Source: Diphasiastrum complanatum
Lineage: Eukaryota > Streptophyta > Lycopodiopsida > Lycopodiales > Lycopodiaceae
Direction of reading: 5' to 3'
Assembly: GCA_029204225.1 (NCBI GenBank)
Contig: CM055100.1
Span: forward strand, 32,331,645-32,395,644
Length of the DNA: 64,000 bases
Made by a program: the position numbers and the translations under genes. How positions within the stretch are numbered: position 1 is the stretch's first letter; every line of letters starts with the position of its first letter. Positions 12,301-23,311 of the stretch are shown here, one piece after another. The notes beneath the pieces are model-generated. The model was not told the DNA's origin, did not search any database, and worked only from the letters and a program-made list of their open reading frames with translations.

Positions 12301-14949
12301 CTTACACTAACACTTCCTAAAGTTAAAGTTAAACAACTTTAAGCACAAAAAGCTTTGATCTATTTTTCTCTCACAAGGGGCTTCATAAATATGTCGACCA
12401 TCTATTCCATAATGAACAATGTCGATCTCCCTATTTTGCACCCTTTCACGAATGAAGTGATAGTGAATTTTAATATGTTTTATCTTTGCGTAATAAATAA
12501 GACTCTTTGCCAACTAGATGCCACTTTGACGGCTATATATTGTCATCACGTTTTTTTGTTCAATCCAATTTCCCTCATTATTTATCTTACCCATAAAGCT
12601 TCCTATGCTGCACTATACATTGCCTTACACTATGCTTTTGTTGTAGATAGGAAAATTGTATTATGCTTTTTGCTAGACCATGAAAAGCAACTACCACCAA
12701 ACTAAAATAAGTAACCTGTAGTAAACTGTCGCATTTCAGAAAAAGCCGACACTGTTAAAAACATAGTTCATTTTTTAAGACTGTTGCAACACTTAGTGTG
12801 TTTCTGCAGAGTTGTTCTAAATGCTAATTCATGGAAGTTCTTGAAGATGTCCAAGTCTTCAATGATCTTCAAATTATTGAACTTAACATATGAACTTGAA
12901 ATATGATAGGATTGGTTACCCTTTGTTGGAGATCAGCCGAAAGCCCATTGTAGACGTTCTTCAAATAATTTGGCTATCTAGCTCTGTTTTTCTTCTTCAA
13001 TATGCCTCACTTTGAGTGCAAAGAACTCTCCTTAAGATCCACTAATCCTCTTGAGTTCACTTGCATCACAATCTACACTTGATTAGCTTTCCATTCATAT
13101 GCAACATGGATGAAAAAGATGAGAAGTAACATAGCCCCCACTCTATCTTGATTAGAGGCCTCACACCTGACCCTGGATCAACGATCAATAAATGTGCAGG
13201 AAGAATCTTGAAATAGAAATTAGTCATTCACCAAGGAGACAACTGTGGACTTAATTGCAAACACTTTGATCATCATGGTCACTTCTCCAATATGCAACAA
13301 CAAACCCTTCAATTTCAAGTAGATTACTTTGCCTCTTGTACACTATACCATGATCAAAAGGATACCTCAAAATGCATTTGGCTACCTTCCAGTGCACTTC
13401 AGTGGGTATTTCCATGAATTGACTCACAATGATGACACTATAACATGTATATGGTCTAGTCGTAGTGAAATAAATCAAGCTTCCTAGAAGTTGCCTATAC
13501 AAGGTAGCATGAAATGACTTAGAATCATTGAAATTGGAAAGCTTTTGACTTGATTCGATAGGAGTATTCACTGGCTTACAATCATGTAGCTTGAACTTCT
13601 GTAGCACATATTTGACATACTTGGCTTGTGTCAACCCTATCTCATGTCCCTTTTGCCACACCTCAAATCCAAGGCAATAATGCATAAGGTTAGTTATCAG
13701 TCATTTCAAATTGATTTTGGTGATATGTTTTGATCATATCCACTACACCTTGATTATTTCCCTTAATAATCAAGTCATTAACAAAGAGTGCAACCAAAGT
13801 TATTACATCCTGAAAATATAAGATATAAAATTCGGATCTGAATGAGTTCTCAACATACTCTTTGATAAAAAGTATACATCAATCTTGTTGTGTGATGCAC
13901 ATGATGCTTGCTTTAGGCCATAAAGTGCCTTCCTCAAGTGACACACTTTACTTTTTTTCCCCTCCTTAACAAACCCCTTGAATTGATGCATATACATCTC
14001 CTTTTCTAAAATACTATTGAGGAAGCAGATTTCACATCCATTTGATACAAATGCCATCCAAAATAGGAAGCTAAAGTTGTAAGAAGACATGAGGTAGTCC
14101 ACTTACAAATAGGCGGAAAGGTTTCTTCATGGACAATACCTATATTTTGTGCATATCCCTCCCATCTTGCTTTGTGCTTTGCAATGCTCCCATTAGCATG
14201 GTACTTCATTCTCTACATCCATTTGCAACCAGTAGACTTTTTATCAACATGAGATTCCACCAAATCCCATGTTTAATTTTTGATGATCAAATCAATCTCC
14301 TCTTGAATCGCTTTTAAATGTCATCATCCATAGGCTATAAAAGTTGAAGTTTCATGTGCCTCAAGATACATACTCACCTAGGAGTAAATCGCTTGATAGA
14401 AAGGTCCAAGATGGTATGAAAATATCATGGAAGGTTTTGAAAGACAAATTACTAACTCACACACTCAAGGAGGGGTACAAAGAACAACAAGAAAGAAGAT
14501 GCAACCTAATAGATTTGGGGAATTACACTCTTTTGTTAGATATTATTCAAAGCAATGAAACTTCAACTTTTATAGCCTATGGATGATGACATTTAAAAGC
14601 GATTCAAGAGGAGATTGATTTGATCATCAAAAATTAAACATGGGATTTGGTGGAATCTCATGTTGATAAAAAGTCTACTGGTTGCAAATGGATGTAGAGA
14701 ATGAAGTACCATGCTAATGGGAGCATTGCAAAGCACAAAGCAAGATGGGAGGGATATGCACAAAATATAGGTATTGTCCATGAAGAAACCTTTCCGCCTA
14801 TTTTTGATTCGTCAAAAATAATGTTGCAACTCACATGAAATTTTCCATTCCAAAGTATCAACGTATTTGTAGTCCTTAGCACAGTCATCATATCCTAGAA
14901 AGCTACACTTCAATGCCTTCACATTGAGTTTACCTCTTTCACAACCACA
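12300..14949 (-). pseudogene. Ty1/copia pol relic with internal fold-back rearrangement
   Basis: Read on the minus strand, the element starts near 14949 with the integrase C-terminus (DDCAKDYKYVD, CNIIFDESK at about 14810-14830). RT follows from 14355: HANGSIAKHKARWEGYAQN, then YQMDVKSA, then [17 protein letters not shown] (about 13905-13955). The thumb piece LYRQLLGSLIYFTTTRP is near 13440-13500, and RNase H fragments are at 12300-12715 (IKIHYHFIRERV). The segment 14356-14803 lies in the opposite orientation and carries a perfect copy of the RT start. About 520 unrelated bases (12720-13240) split the RNase H. Stops and frameshifts are numerous. Confidence 0.85.
14107..14803. repeat. Perfect 249-bp inverted repeat with 199-bp loop (fold-back)
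   Basis: The left arm is 14107-14355 and the right arm 14555-14803. By eye, the reverse complement of one equals the other along the whole length. Both arms carry the copia RT start. The loop (14356-14554) is copia sequence in plus orientation (linker and RT N-terminus, including SPRSKSLDRKVQDG and LLDIIQSNETST). A transcript across it would fold into a long hairpin. Confidence 0.95.
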
Positions 14950-14954
14950 AAGAA

Positions 14955-15186
14955 CTACCATTTGTCATGTCCCCATGAAAACAACAAAGGATGACCCACT
15001 GACTCATTTGATCTTGTGTGGCAGTTCACATCTGGGTCATGCATGGGTTGCCGGAGTGAATAACTATATGTATAGTGTAATTTCATTTTGAGAAACACAG
15101 TTGCTACGTGAGCTTGGTGTGGATAGTGTTTTCTGTCTATGTTACTGTGTAGCATGATCTATGTTCCTATTTGAAGCAAAATCTAA
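14955..15186 (+). mobile_element. Possible partial 5' LTR of the plus-strand copia element
   Basis: It lies directly before a canonical initiator-tRNA primer binding site at 15189, where a copia 5' LTR must end. The left limit is uncertain; a TGTC at about 14963 could be the start. No convincing second copy was found after the element's RNase H near 26640, so the LTR call rests on position only. Confidence 0.4.
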
Positions 15187-15188
15187 GT

Positions 15189-15202
15189 TGGTATCAGAGC
15201 CG
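15189..15202 (+). other. Primer binding site of the plus-strand copia element
   Basis: TGGTATCAGAGCCG is complementary to the 3' end of plant initiator methionine tRNA, the usual Ty1/copia primer. Gag of the same element begins at 22506; the leader between is interrupted by the element at 15319-21351. Confidence 0.85.
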
Positions 15203-15318
15203 TATAGGGAGCGTACACAGTACAGTGTCGTCGTTGAAGAGAGCTTCGAGAGAAGAGTCTTCTTAGAGTTCAGGGTTTACGGTGGGTTGTAGATGGAAAG
15301 TGAAACATTGGTGCACAG

Positions 15319-15967
15319 TGTGAAAGATTTCAGATCCTTAAGATCCAATCTACTTGAATGATCTTTGATTAGAAAGAGAAATACACTACCAATTTCACCA
15401 ATGTAGAAAAATCAGCATCTACACACAATTTGAGATGCAAACACTAATAGAACTTGATCAAACTTGAATGAAATGATTATGTACCGTTGTTGTCCGTACA
15501 AAATCAGCAAGCTACTGTATTTCACACATGTGGATCCAAAAGTAGCAAATATAGATCATTCTACACATAAAATTGCAAGCAATCACCAAGATAGTGCACC
15601 AATGGATAGTAGAACCCAAGAGAACCATGTATAAGCATGAAATGAGATAGAGAAGAGAGAAGATGACTCTCTCCACGAGTTACATCCTTTTATAGCAGGT
15701 CCAAACCCTATTTGGCCACTTGGGTTTCCCACAAAAATGCTATTCCTACCAATTTTGGGTCTAGATTCAATGTACCCAACTTATTCAAATTGAATCTACT
15801 CAAACTCGCATTCTATCTTTTCCACACTTTCAAAAAGTGTTTATTCAAATGAAATTTAGACTAATGAACTTTGAAAGTCAACATCTAAGTCTAAAACAAG
15901 TTTTGGCCTCAATATGTCAAATATGGAAATATTGCAAAATGTGATGAAACTAGTTGAATCTTTCACA
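15319..15967 (-). repeat. 3' LTR of the nested copia element (left copy)
   Basis: It is 649 bases with inverted ends TGTGAAAGATT/AATCTTTCACA, preceded by target duplication CACAG. On the minus strand it is preceded by the purine tract GAAGAGGGAG (15968-15977), the second-strand primer site. It contains the same TATA-like TGCTATAAAAGG (minus, near 15690) as the other copy. Confidence 0.95.
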
Positions 15968-16550
15968 CTCCCTCTTCAACTAGTTTTAGCATAGACTTTG
16001 ATAATACTCCAAGTGAAGTCCTATGCTTCATGAACAAGTCTTTTCCCAATGATTTGGTGAAGATATCAGCTACACATTCCCTTGAAGACACATGTAGAAG
16101 CTTCACCTCCTTTGCAATGACTCGCTCCCTCACAAAATGATATTGTATCTCAATATGCTTGCTCCTAGCATGAAAGATAGGATTGGATGCCATTCTTTGG
16201 GCCGATTGATTGTCACAAAAGATGATTGGGCTCTCTGAAAAATACAGCAAGTTAAGATCCTTGATCATCCTCTTGATCCATACCATCTCCTTTGTGCAAT
16301 GTGTAAGAGATTTGTACTCGGCCTCACTAGATGACAATGAGATAGTGGCTTGTTTCTTGGACATCCATGATATAGCTCCATCACCTATGAAAATACAATA
16401 AGAACTAATGGATTTCCTATCCATTATATCTCCAGCATAGTTAGAATCTGAAAATCCAAAAAGATTAGGTGATGATCCCTCATACAATATGCCAAAGTCT
16501 CGAGTTCCAATGATGTACCTCAAAACTCGCTTTCCTAGCTTCCAATGCTC
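15963..16550 (-). pseudogene. Ty1/copia RNase H of the nested element
   Basis: This is the RNase H domain from HWKLGKRVLRYIIGTRDFG through SDSNYAGDIMDRKSISSY, the ISLSSSEAEYKSL motif, IIFCDNQSAQ and SKHIEIQYHFVRERV, to ADIFTKSL and the stop, which overlaps the purine tract. The catalytic acidic residues (SDSNYAGD, SSSEAEY, FCDNQ) are present. It is in the same frame as the upstream foreign segment but separated from it by one TAG at 16551-16553. Confidence 0.9.
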
Positions 16551-17622
16551 CTAGCGTAGTTTTCTGCCAATAGAACTTTGATCCATCATAAGAATGATCT
16601 TCTTCCTAAGAATAGATCTCCTTTCAATGATCATGTAATGCTCAAAATAGAAACAACCATAATTGATATAGAGAATAGTGTCCACTTGGGATGCTTCACT
16701 ATTTCTTACATCAATTTTACATGTAAAAATGTGACTAAAACATGAAGAATCAAATAGAATGTAAATGAAATGATTCCACCATGCTTCCAACTCTGAACTC
16801 TCTGGAAAAATACAGCAAACAAACAATAAATGTGAGTGATCAACTTTTGCTTGCATGTCTCCTCCTCCTTTGTCCTTTGTTGCCTTGTATCCACCATGAT
16901 ACTCCATGAATGAGCCTCCATCTTCATCTTGCCACAAGAAACTATCAAACCTTGGAAATCCATGAGTAGGTGAGTACATTAATGATGCAAATCCAGCACC
17001 ACATGACTCCATAAACCAAGTAGTTTGCACTAGTCCATCTTCAAGATCTACTTGACACAAGAAAATGACCATGAATTCACCAAAAATTGACAATCTCCAA
17101 GTATTGGCACCAAGTAGCTCAACACTTGAGAACTTAGCCATGGATGAGTGACATAATGAACCTCCAATAGCTTCATTTCCATCAGCAAAATCAGCCAAGA
17201 ATGCTAGTACAAATCTAACATCAAAACAATGCTCACCAATGTAGCTAGTTTTACCATATCTTGACAATTTGCACACATCCACATGAAATTGATCAAACAT
17301 GAGATAGAACAAGTAAAGTAAACTTGAACAACACTTCCTTGCTGCTCCTTTGACCTTACTTGAGTCTTCAATATGCTGTAAAAACAGATCCATAACACCT
17401 TTGCCAATTACCTCTCCTTTGATGCTCTTGACTAGCTCCAAATTGCCAACTTCTCTTTTGACTAGTTGAAGCGCTTTGAGATCAACCTCTTGATCTTCAA
17501 CTTGACCATCAAAGTCATTAAAAAAACTTTGTTTTCCATATCCATTACTTGATTTTACAGCAAGATAGCATCCATCCACTTGCATAGCTCCATGTACACA
17601 AGAAGATCCTCCAAAAGATGTT
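16551..17622 (-). CDS. Foreign open segment replacing the copia RT core, unknown protein
   Basis: About 357 codons read without a stop, in the same frame as the integrase C-terminus before it (18017-17623) and the RNase H after it. The copia frame is normal up to EEEWIQAMNLEYRSLMKSGT, the start of RT. Then every RT landmark is absent: no KARLVAKG, no QMDV, no YGLKQ, no YVDD. The replacing protein is rich in Cys, Phe, Tyr and Trp (for example KCCSSLLYLFYLMFDQFHVD, and EAWWNHFIYILFDSSCFSH) and matches no family I know. A stop-free run of this length is very unlikely by chance, so it probably derives from coding sequence or was selected as open. It ends at TAG 16551-16553. It could be a captured host exon set, or part of another mobile element. 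Confidence 0.65.
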
Positions 17623-18060
17623 CCACTCTTCATAAGAGATCGATACTCGAGATTCATTGCTTGGATCCACTCCTCTTCTTTCCTTGCTTGATCTACACTT
17701 GTAGGATCATCCAAAGAGGTTAGGAAAGCAAAATAATCTCCAGAAACTACTTGCTTACCCTTTTGATCATATGTGAGCCTTGAAGGTACTTGTCTTTCTC
17801 TTGATGTTCTCCTTGGCTTTTGACTTGATGAAGGTCCATCATCACCACCATCCAAAGTAGGATCCTTCTCATCAACATCAAGAATGTTAGATCCATCTAC
17901 TTTACCATCAATCATGCTTGAAGACACCTTTGGAATGTTTCCCTCATAAAAAATGACATCTCTACCAACAATCACTTTGTTAGTAGAAGGAATGTAAACC
18001 TTGTAGGCTTTACTCACCTCACTATATCCAACAAAAATACTCTTCTTGAAGATGGATCCT
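17623..18060 (-). pseudogene. Integrase C-terminus, linker and RT start of the nested element
   Basis: On the minus strand this begins with SKAYKVYIPSTNKVIVGRDV and FYEGNIPK (the end of integrase), then a linker (SSSQKPRRTSRERQVPSRLT), then the first RT residues (EEEWIQAMNLEYRSLMKSG). A one-base frameshift near 18060 separates it from the integrase core. Homology to RT ends abruptly near 17622, where the foreign segment begins. Confidence 0.85.
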
Positions 18061-19459
18061 CCTTGGTCCTATCATCAAGAGTAATGTTGACATAGCATAT
18101 GCATCCAAAGGTTCTTAGAAAGTTGACACTCGGCCTCCTCTTGAATAGCATCTCAAAAGGTGTCCTTCCATCCAAAATAGCACTCGGCCACCTATTGCAC
18201 AAGAAATTGGCACACAACAAAGCTTGATCCCAAAATGGTTTGTCAAGATTAGCACTTAACCTCATAGCTTTAGCACTTTCACATAAAGTTCTATTCTTCC
18301 TTTCAGCAACTCCATTTTGTTGTGGGGTCCTTGATGTTGTATACTCCCTCTTGATCCCATGCTCATCACAAAAGGCCTTGAACTTGTTAGATATGTACTC
18401 ACCACCATTGTCACCTCTCAAGCACTTGCTCTTTGTGGAGAATTGGTTCTCCCTTGCATTCTTGAACTTGACAAAGACATCATACACTTCATCCCTGCTC
18501 TTTAGTAGATAGATCCAACAAAATCTACTAAAATCATCAATGAATGTTACATACATCTTAGCTCCACTATTGCTAATCGTAGTAAATCCATAAGTATCCG
18601 AATGTACAAGTTGAAAAGGCTTTGTAGATCTAGAAATAGATCTAGTATAAGGTAGTCTATGTGACTTAGACAAAGCACAAGACTCACAAACATGCTTGTC
18701 ATTACTTAAGGAACTTGGAAGACCAATCACAACCTTCTTCCTTGCCATTACCTCCAATGACTTGAAGTTGAGGTGTCCCATCCTTTTGTGCCAAACCTCT
18801 TGAATAGAAATTTCCTCCCTTGCAACACATCCAACTTGGTTAGCAATAACACAAGCATCAAGTTTGAACAACTTCCCTTGCCTTCTATCTTTTCCAATCA
18901 AGACATCCTTCCTTTTGATCAAACAAGCATCTCCATCAAACTCCACCTTGAGGCCCTTACTTAGCATTTGACTCACACTAAGCAAATTCTTGGTAATAGA
19001 TGGAATAAACAAGACATCCTCCAAATGAACATTCCTATTTGTAGAGAGAGAAATAGGAATTGTGCCAATCCCTTTGATTGCACACTCACCATCATTGGCC
19101 GTGTAGATCACCCTCTTGTCATCTCCATATGCCAACAAAGAAGTGAAATACTCTTTGTGAAAGGTCATGTGTGAACTTGCTCCACTATCAATCCACCAAG
19201 GATCTAGATCTCCATCATTAGCAAGCATACATGAAGACATCACAAAAGCATCATCATTTGCACCTTGCACATCCAAACCATCCTCATCAAGAGTAAGATT
19301 ACCTTGCTTGTCTCCTTGATCTCTCTTCTTCTTGTAGCACTCACTTGCAAAGTGTCCTTTGATGCCACAATAGAAGCACTTGAGCTTTGATCTATCCTTC
19401 TTTTTGCCACTTGAAGAAGCATCCACTTGATCTTGCCCTTTAGACCACTTGCTTTTGGT
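18014..19459 (-). pseudogene. Zinc knuckle, protease and integrase of the nested copia element
   Basis: In order on the minus strand: CFYCGIKGHFASEC (CCHC zinc knuckle), WWIDSGASSHMT (aspartic protease active site), the integrase zinc domain (VWHKRMGHLNFKSL, then CESCALSKSHRLP), and the integrase core with the D,D,E triad (HSDTYGF, FIDDFSRFCWIY, LRGDNGGEYISNKF, TPQQNGVAERKNRT). The reading frame is open from 19426 to 18014. A single TAA at 19460-19462 parts it from gag, and a frameshift near 18060 from the integrase C-terminus. Domain order is normal for copia. Confidence 0.92.
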
Positions 19460-19462
19460 TTA

Positions 19463-20101
19463 GCCCTTGAATTTGCCCTTTGTGAACATAGCATCCTCTT
19501 GAAGTGTCGATGTAGATCCACCTCTTGCTTGAAGCCTATATTCCTCATTGATCAAGATCTCTTGAAGATCCATCAAACTTGGCAAAGTCTTTTGAATAAC
19601 AATACTTTGAACAATGTTAGCATGAGCATCCAACAAGCCATTAACAATCACTTGAATAAGCTCTCCTTCCTTAATGCTTTCATCTATGCAAGCTAACTCA
19701 TCATTCAATGCTTTCATTCTCAAAACAAAAGTACTTGGATTTTCTTCATTCTTTTGCAAACAAGAAAAGATTTGCCTTCTTAGAGTCAACACTCTAGAAG
19801 TGGACTTGAATTCATAAAGCTTCTTCAATGAATTCCAAGCTTCCAAAGATTATGTGCACTTACCAACTTCCTTGAGAAGTTCATTGGTAACATTCATCTT
19901 TATCATATGTAGAGCCTTCTTGGCCCTCTTGTCATACCTCAATTGATCTTGTTGTGTTGCTGGTCTCTCCTCCAAACCTACAACAATATCCAAAACATCA
20001 TTCATCTCAAGAAGTGACTCCATCCTCACTTTCCATAATGAATAGTTACTTGAGGTAAGCCTATCATTGGCTTCCAACATGACTCCAATTGAGGTTGCCA
20101 T
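19463..20101 (-). pseudogene. Gag of the nested copia element
   Basis: It starts at ATG 20101 (MATSIGVMLEANDRLTSSNY, then SLWKVRMESLL), the usual copia gag opening. After one in-frame TAA at 19850-19852 it continues in the same frame (SLEAWNSLKKLYEFKSTSRV, then ACIDESIKEGELIQVIVNGL). These are UBN2-type gag residues. The next in-frame TAA (19460-19462) separates it from the zinc knuckle. Gag therefore shows only two stops and no frameshift. Confidence 0.9.
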
Positions 20102-20686
20102 GTAGCAATGACCTGATCTTCTCTTTCAACCTGTTTCAATGCACAAAGCACTCCTTTGAACAACAACAAATGCTTTCAAAAGAAATCACCAAGATTTGAA
20201 ACTATCTCACAAATTCTCTTCTAGCACTTATCCAAGCAAATCAACACATAGAATCATGGAATCTTGATCAACCTATGATCTATCCTCAATCTAATGACTT
20301 TTGCCACTTCCTAAGATTAAAACACACTGAAATGAAGTCCAGCAACCTCACTATCTAGAGATCCAATCAAAATTAGGGTTTTGACAAAATCACAAAAAAT
20401 TGACTATTCCAAATCTACATGCAAATGCTGAAAGTTTGATATGCAATCTATAAGCCACCACTTAGGCTGAACCAATGATCCAAAAATCGGCCAAATCCAG
20501 CATGTGAATTCAGAAAACGGAATTGAACAAGTATATTGACCTATTTAGTATCTTGATCTACAAAAGATCCAATCTACAAAAGCAAAAAATCCGATTATGG
20601 TGTAGAATCCTCTCTAGCATGCTCTAGACTTGATATCTTCACCAAATCATTGATAGATCTGATTTCCTCCTTCATAACCTGAAATA

Positions 20687-20701
20687 CAAGCTCTGATACC
20701 A
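20687..20701 (-). other. Primer binding site of the nested copia element
   Basis: On the minus strand the sequence is TGGTATCAGAGCTTG, directly next to the 5' LTR. It matches the 3' end of initiator methionine tRNA. Confidence 0.92.
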
Positions 20702-21351
20702 TGTGAAAGATTTCAGATCCTTAAGATCCAATCTACTTGAATGATCTTTGGTTAGAAAGAGAAATACACTATCAATTTCACCAATGTAGAAAAATCAGCA
20801 TCTACACACAATTTGAGATGCAAACACTAATAGAACTTTATCAAACTTGAATGAAATGATTATGTACTGTTGTTGTCCGTACAAAACCAGCAAGCTACTG
20901 TATTTCACACGTGTGGATCCAAAAATAGCAAACATAGATCATTCTACACATAGAATTGCAAGCAATCACCAAGATAGTGCACCAATGGATAGTAGAACCC
21001 AAGAGAACCATGTATAAGCATGAAATGAGGTAGAGAAGAGAGAAGATGACTCTCTCCACGAGTTACATCCTTTTATAGCAGGTCCAAACCCTATTTGGCC
21101 ACTTGGCTTTCTCACCAAAATGCTAACCCTACCAATTTTGGGTCTAGATTCAATGTACCCAACTTATTCAAATTGAATCTACTCAAACTCGCATTCTATC
21201 TTTCCCACACTTTCAAAAAGTGTTTATTCAAATGAGATTTAGACTAATGAACTTTGAAAAGTCAACCTCTAAGTCTAAAACAAGTTTTGGCCTCAATATG
21301 CCAAATATGGAAATATTGCAAAATGTGATGAAACTAGTTGAATCTTTCACA
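20702..21351 (-). repeat. 5' LTR of the nested copia element (right copy)
   Basis: It is 650 bases with the same ends as the left copy. A TATA-like TGCTATAAAAGG on the minus strand near 21070-21080 is the likely promoter. Flanked outside by target duplication CACAG. Confidence 0.95.
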
Positions 21352-22505
21352 CACAGCTTCTAGCATACAGAGGCTTGCTAAGCCCGAGACTGTAAGAGGA
21401 TTCAGAGATAGTTGTCGGCTGAATCAGAACTCAAGAAAGACGGAATTCTGAAAATTTTGGTAGGGAGGCTGCTTGGTGTTTGCAATCGGTGTGCATCCAA
21501 ACGGACACCATTTGACGAACGGTCTGAAGCAAAAGTTTGCCTACAGTAGGGCGACCTCAAGGAGGTGACCAACTACAAGAAAAAGCCCAGAGTAGTGTGG
21601 CTCTGAACAGAAGCTGTTTTTTGAGCAAGGGTTTGCAAGAGCAAAGTGTTGTATCTTTCATCACATAGAACCAATTTAAGCATTGTAAGAGGCTGAGTGT
21701 GGGCGCCCTGCTGAAGACAGATAGCTGGCTGAGGGTCGTGGACGGTGGCAGATCACTAGAGGCGCTGGAGTAGATCCTATGAGGGTGTAAAAACCCTAGC
21801 CAACATAGCTTCAAGCTTGTGGAGAAGGAGGTCGAGAGAGGGAAGCAGACAGCTCGTGCGCACGGTGAGGAGGAGAAGCACGTAGTGCTCTAAAGGTGGC
21901 CTCAACTAGAGGGATCTGGATTGGTGCACAAGAATGTGCAGGACCATCGGATTTTGTGGCATCTGGATGGACGATGGAGATTAAACGAGAATGGGCCATT
22001 GGATCTTGATAAGCCATTGGATTTATTTAAATCCACTTGAACTTCAATGGAAGGGGCCTGAAGTGCAATCCACATTGCAACTCCATTAAAAAAATTCAGT
22101 TTGAAGTGAGAGTTGGGTCCAAATTCACTGAAGGCTGGAGTTTCTTCAAAATGAAAAAACAGTTCAAAAGTTCTAAAAGTCTCTATTTTTAGGTCCTTTA
22201 TCCGTTTTGACCCAAACGAATGGCTATAACCTCCAAACAAAGGGCACCCGGACTGTACCTGCAAGTACGGTACCACAAAACAGAGTGACTGCAGCGGAGA
22301 AAGTGTTCGGAGCCTGCCAAAAGTGATTTCACCATTCCATTGGGCACGTAGTTGGGTGTTGGCGACAAAGTGCATTTTGGAAGGTGACACCGATTTGGCT
22401 TTCAATTTGGCAGAAAAGCAGTGGATGGCCTGGTAAAAAAAAATAGCAGGTCATTATTTTCAACTTCTGACATCACAGTTGGCCTCGTCATACAACTTTT
22501 AGCCT
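21352..22505 (+). other. Leader of the plus-strand copia element, right part
   Basis: This continues the leader that begins at 15203; removing 15319-21351 and one CACAG rejoins it. No domain-bearing frame is present on either strand. Minus frames at 21557, 21811 and 21902 lack motifs. Confidence 0.5.
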
Positions 22506-23300
22506 ATGGTTGAAGTTTCAAGCAGTTTTGTGATGGCAAACATGGGAGAGTCCATTTTGAGTGAAAGTAGCAAATTGGACGGGATTTCCAACTATGTAGT
22601 GTGGAAATTCAAGATGAAAAACATACTGATGGAGAAGGACATGTGGGATGTCGTCACAAGTGATGAGAGAAGAATGCCAAATGAAGCGGACATCAAAGTG
22701 TTCGATAAGAAGGTGAGGAAAGCTTTGACCTTCATTAACTTGTCAGTGAAGGATCACATCGTTACCCACATTTGTGATGCTGTTACACCCAGACAGGCAT
22801 GGGATGTGCTAAAGGACTAGTTCGAAACATCAAATCCGTCAAGAATCATGTTTTTGAAGTCAAAACTAAATAGTGCCCGCAGGGAACAAGGAGAGCACAT
22901 TCAGACATATATGACCAGAATCAAGACAATGAGGGATGAACTACACTCTATTGGTGAGCGCATACGTGATGTTGAGCTAGTGCACAATGCATTGTGCAGC
23001 ATTGCAGAACCCTATCATATGTTTGTGAGCGAAATAGCATCAAGAGAAAGATTGCCAACCTTTGACTAGCTCATAGGAATCTTGATGTAGGAAGAGCAAC
23101 GACGAGAAATGGTGAAAGCTAGACGTCAAAACACTGATGATTAGGCACTTGCGCACACCAAAAACAAGGCAAGGGCAAGGGCAAGAAGAAGTTTAAGCAA
23201 CAATTCACCAAGACTCAAGAGGATGAGGGATCTTCCAGCAAGACCAAGAAGAAGGGCAAATGCTTTCATTGCAGCAAAAAGGGCCATTGGAAGAGCGAAT
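22506..23300 (+). pseudogene. Gag of the plus-strand copia element
   Basis: It has SESSKLDGISNYVVWKFKMK and VVTSDERRMPNEADIKVFDK, with UBN2-type gag continuing to IASRERLPTF. In-frame stops occur at about 22818 and 23067. A CCHC zinc knuckle (CFHCSKKGHWKSEC) follows in another frame near 23260-23305. It is closely related to the minus-strand gag at 34835-35680, so the two elements are one family. Confidence 0.88.
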
Positions 23301-23311
23301 GTCAAAAATTC

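Larger units (their letters stand above)
15319..21351 (-). mobile_element. Complete LTR-bounded Ty1/copia element, RT-less, nested
   Basis: The element is 6033 bases, in minus orientation. Its LTRs are 15319-15967 and 20702-21351, both starting TGTGAAAGATT and ending AATCTTTCACA. It is flanked by the 5-bp target site duplication CACAG (15314-15318 and 21352-21356). The tRNA-Met primer site abuts the right LTR, and a purine tract on the minus strand abuts the left LTR. It encodes gag, protease, integrase and RNase H, but a foreign open segment sits where RT should be. It inserted into the leader of the plus-strand copia element at 15189-26640. By eye the LTRs differ at about 19 positions plus one indel (about 3 percent), so the insertion is not recent. 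Confidence 0.95.

Noticed and set aside
14593-14781. Identical 62-residue frames at 14129 (+) and 14593 (-)
   Set aside because: Not a gene pair; they are the two arms of the perfect inverted repeat, antisense to copia RT.
18240-19696. Plus-strand frames opposite the nested copia element
   Set aside because: Antisense to protease and integrase with clear motifs on the minus strand.
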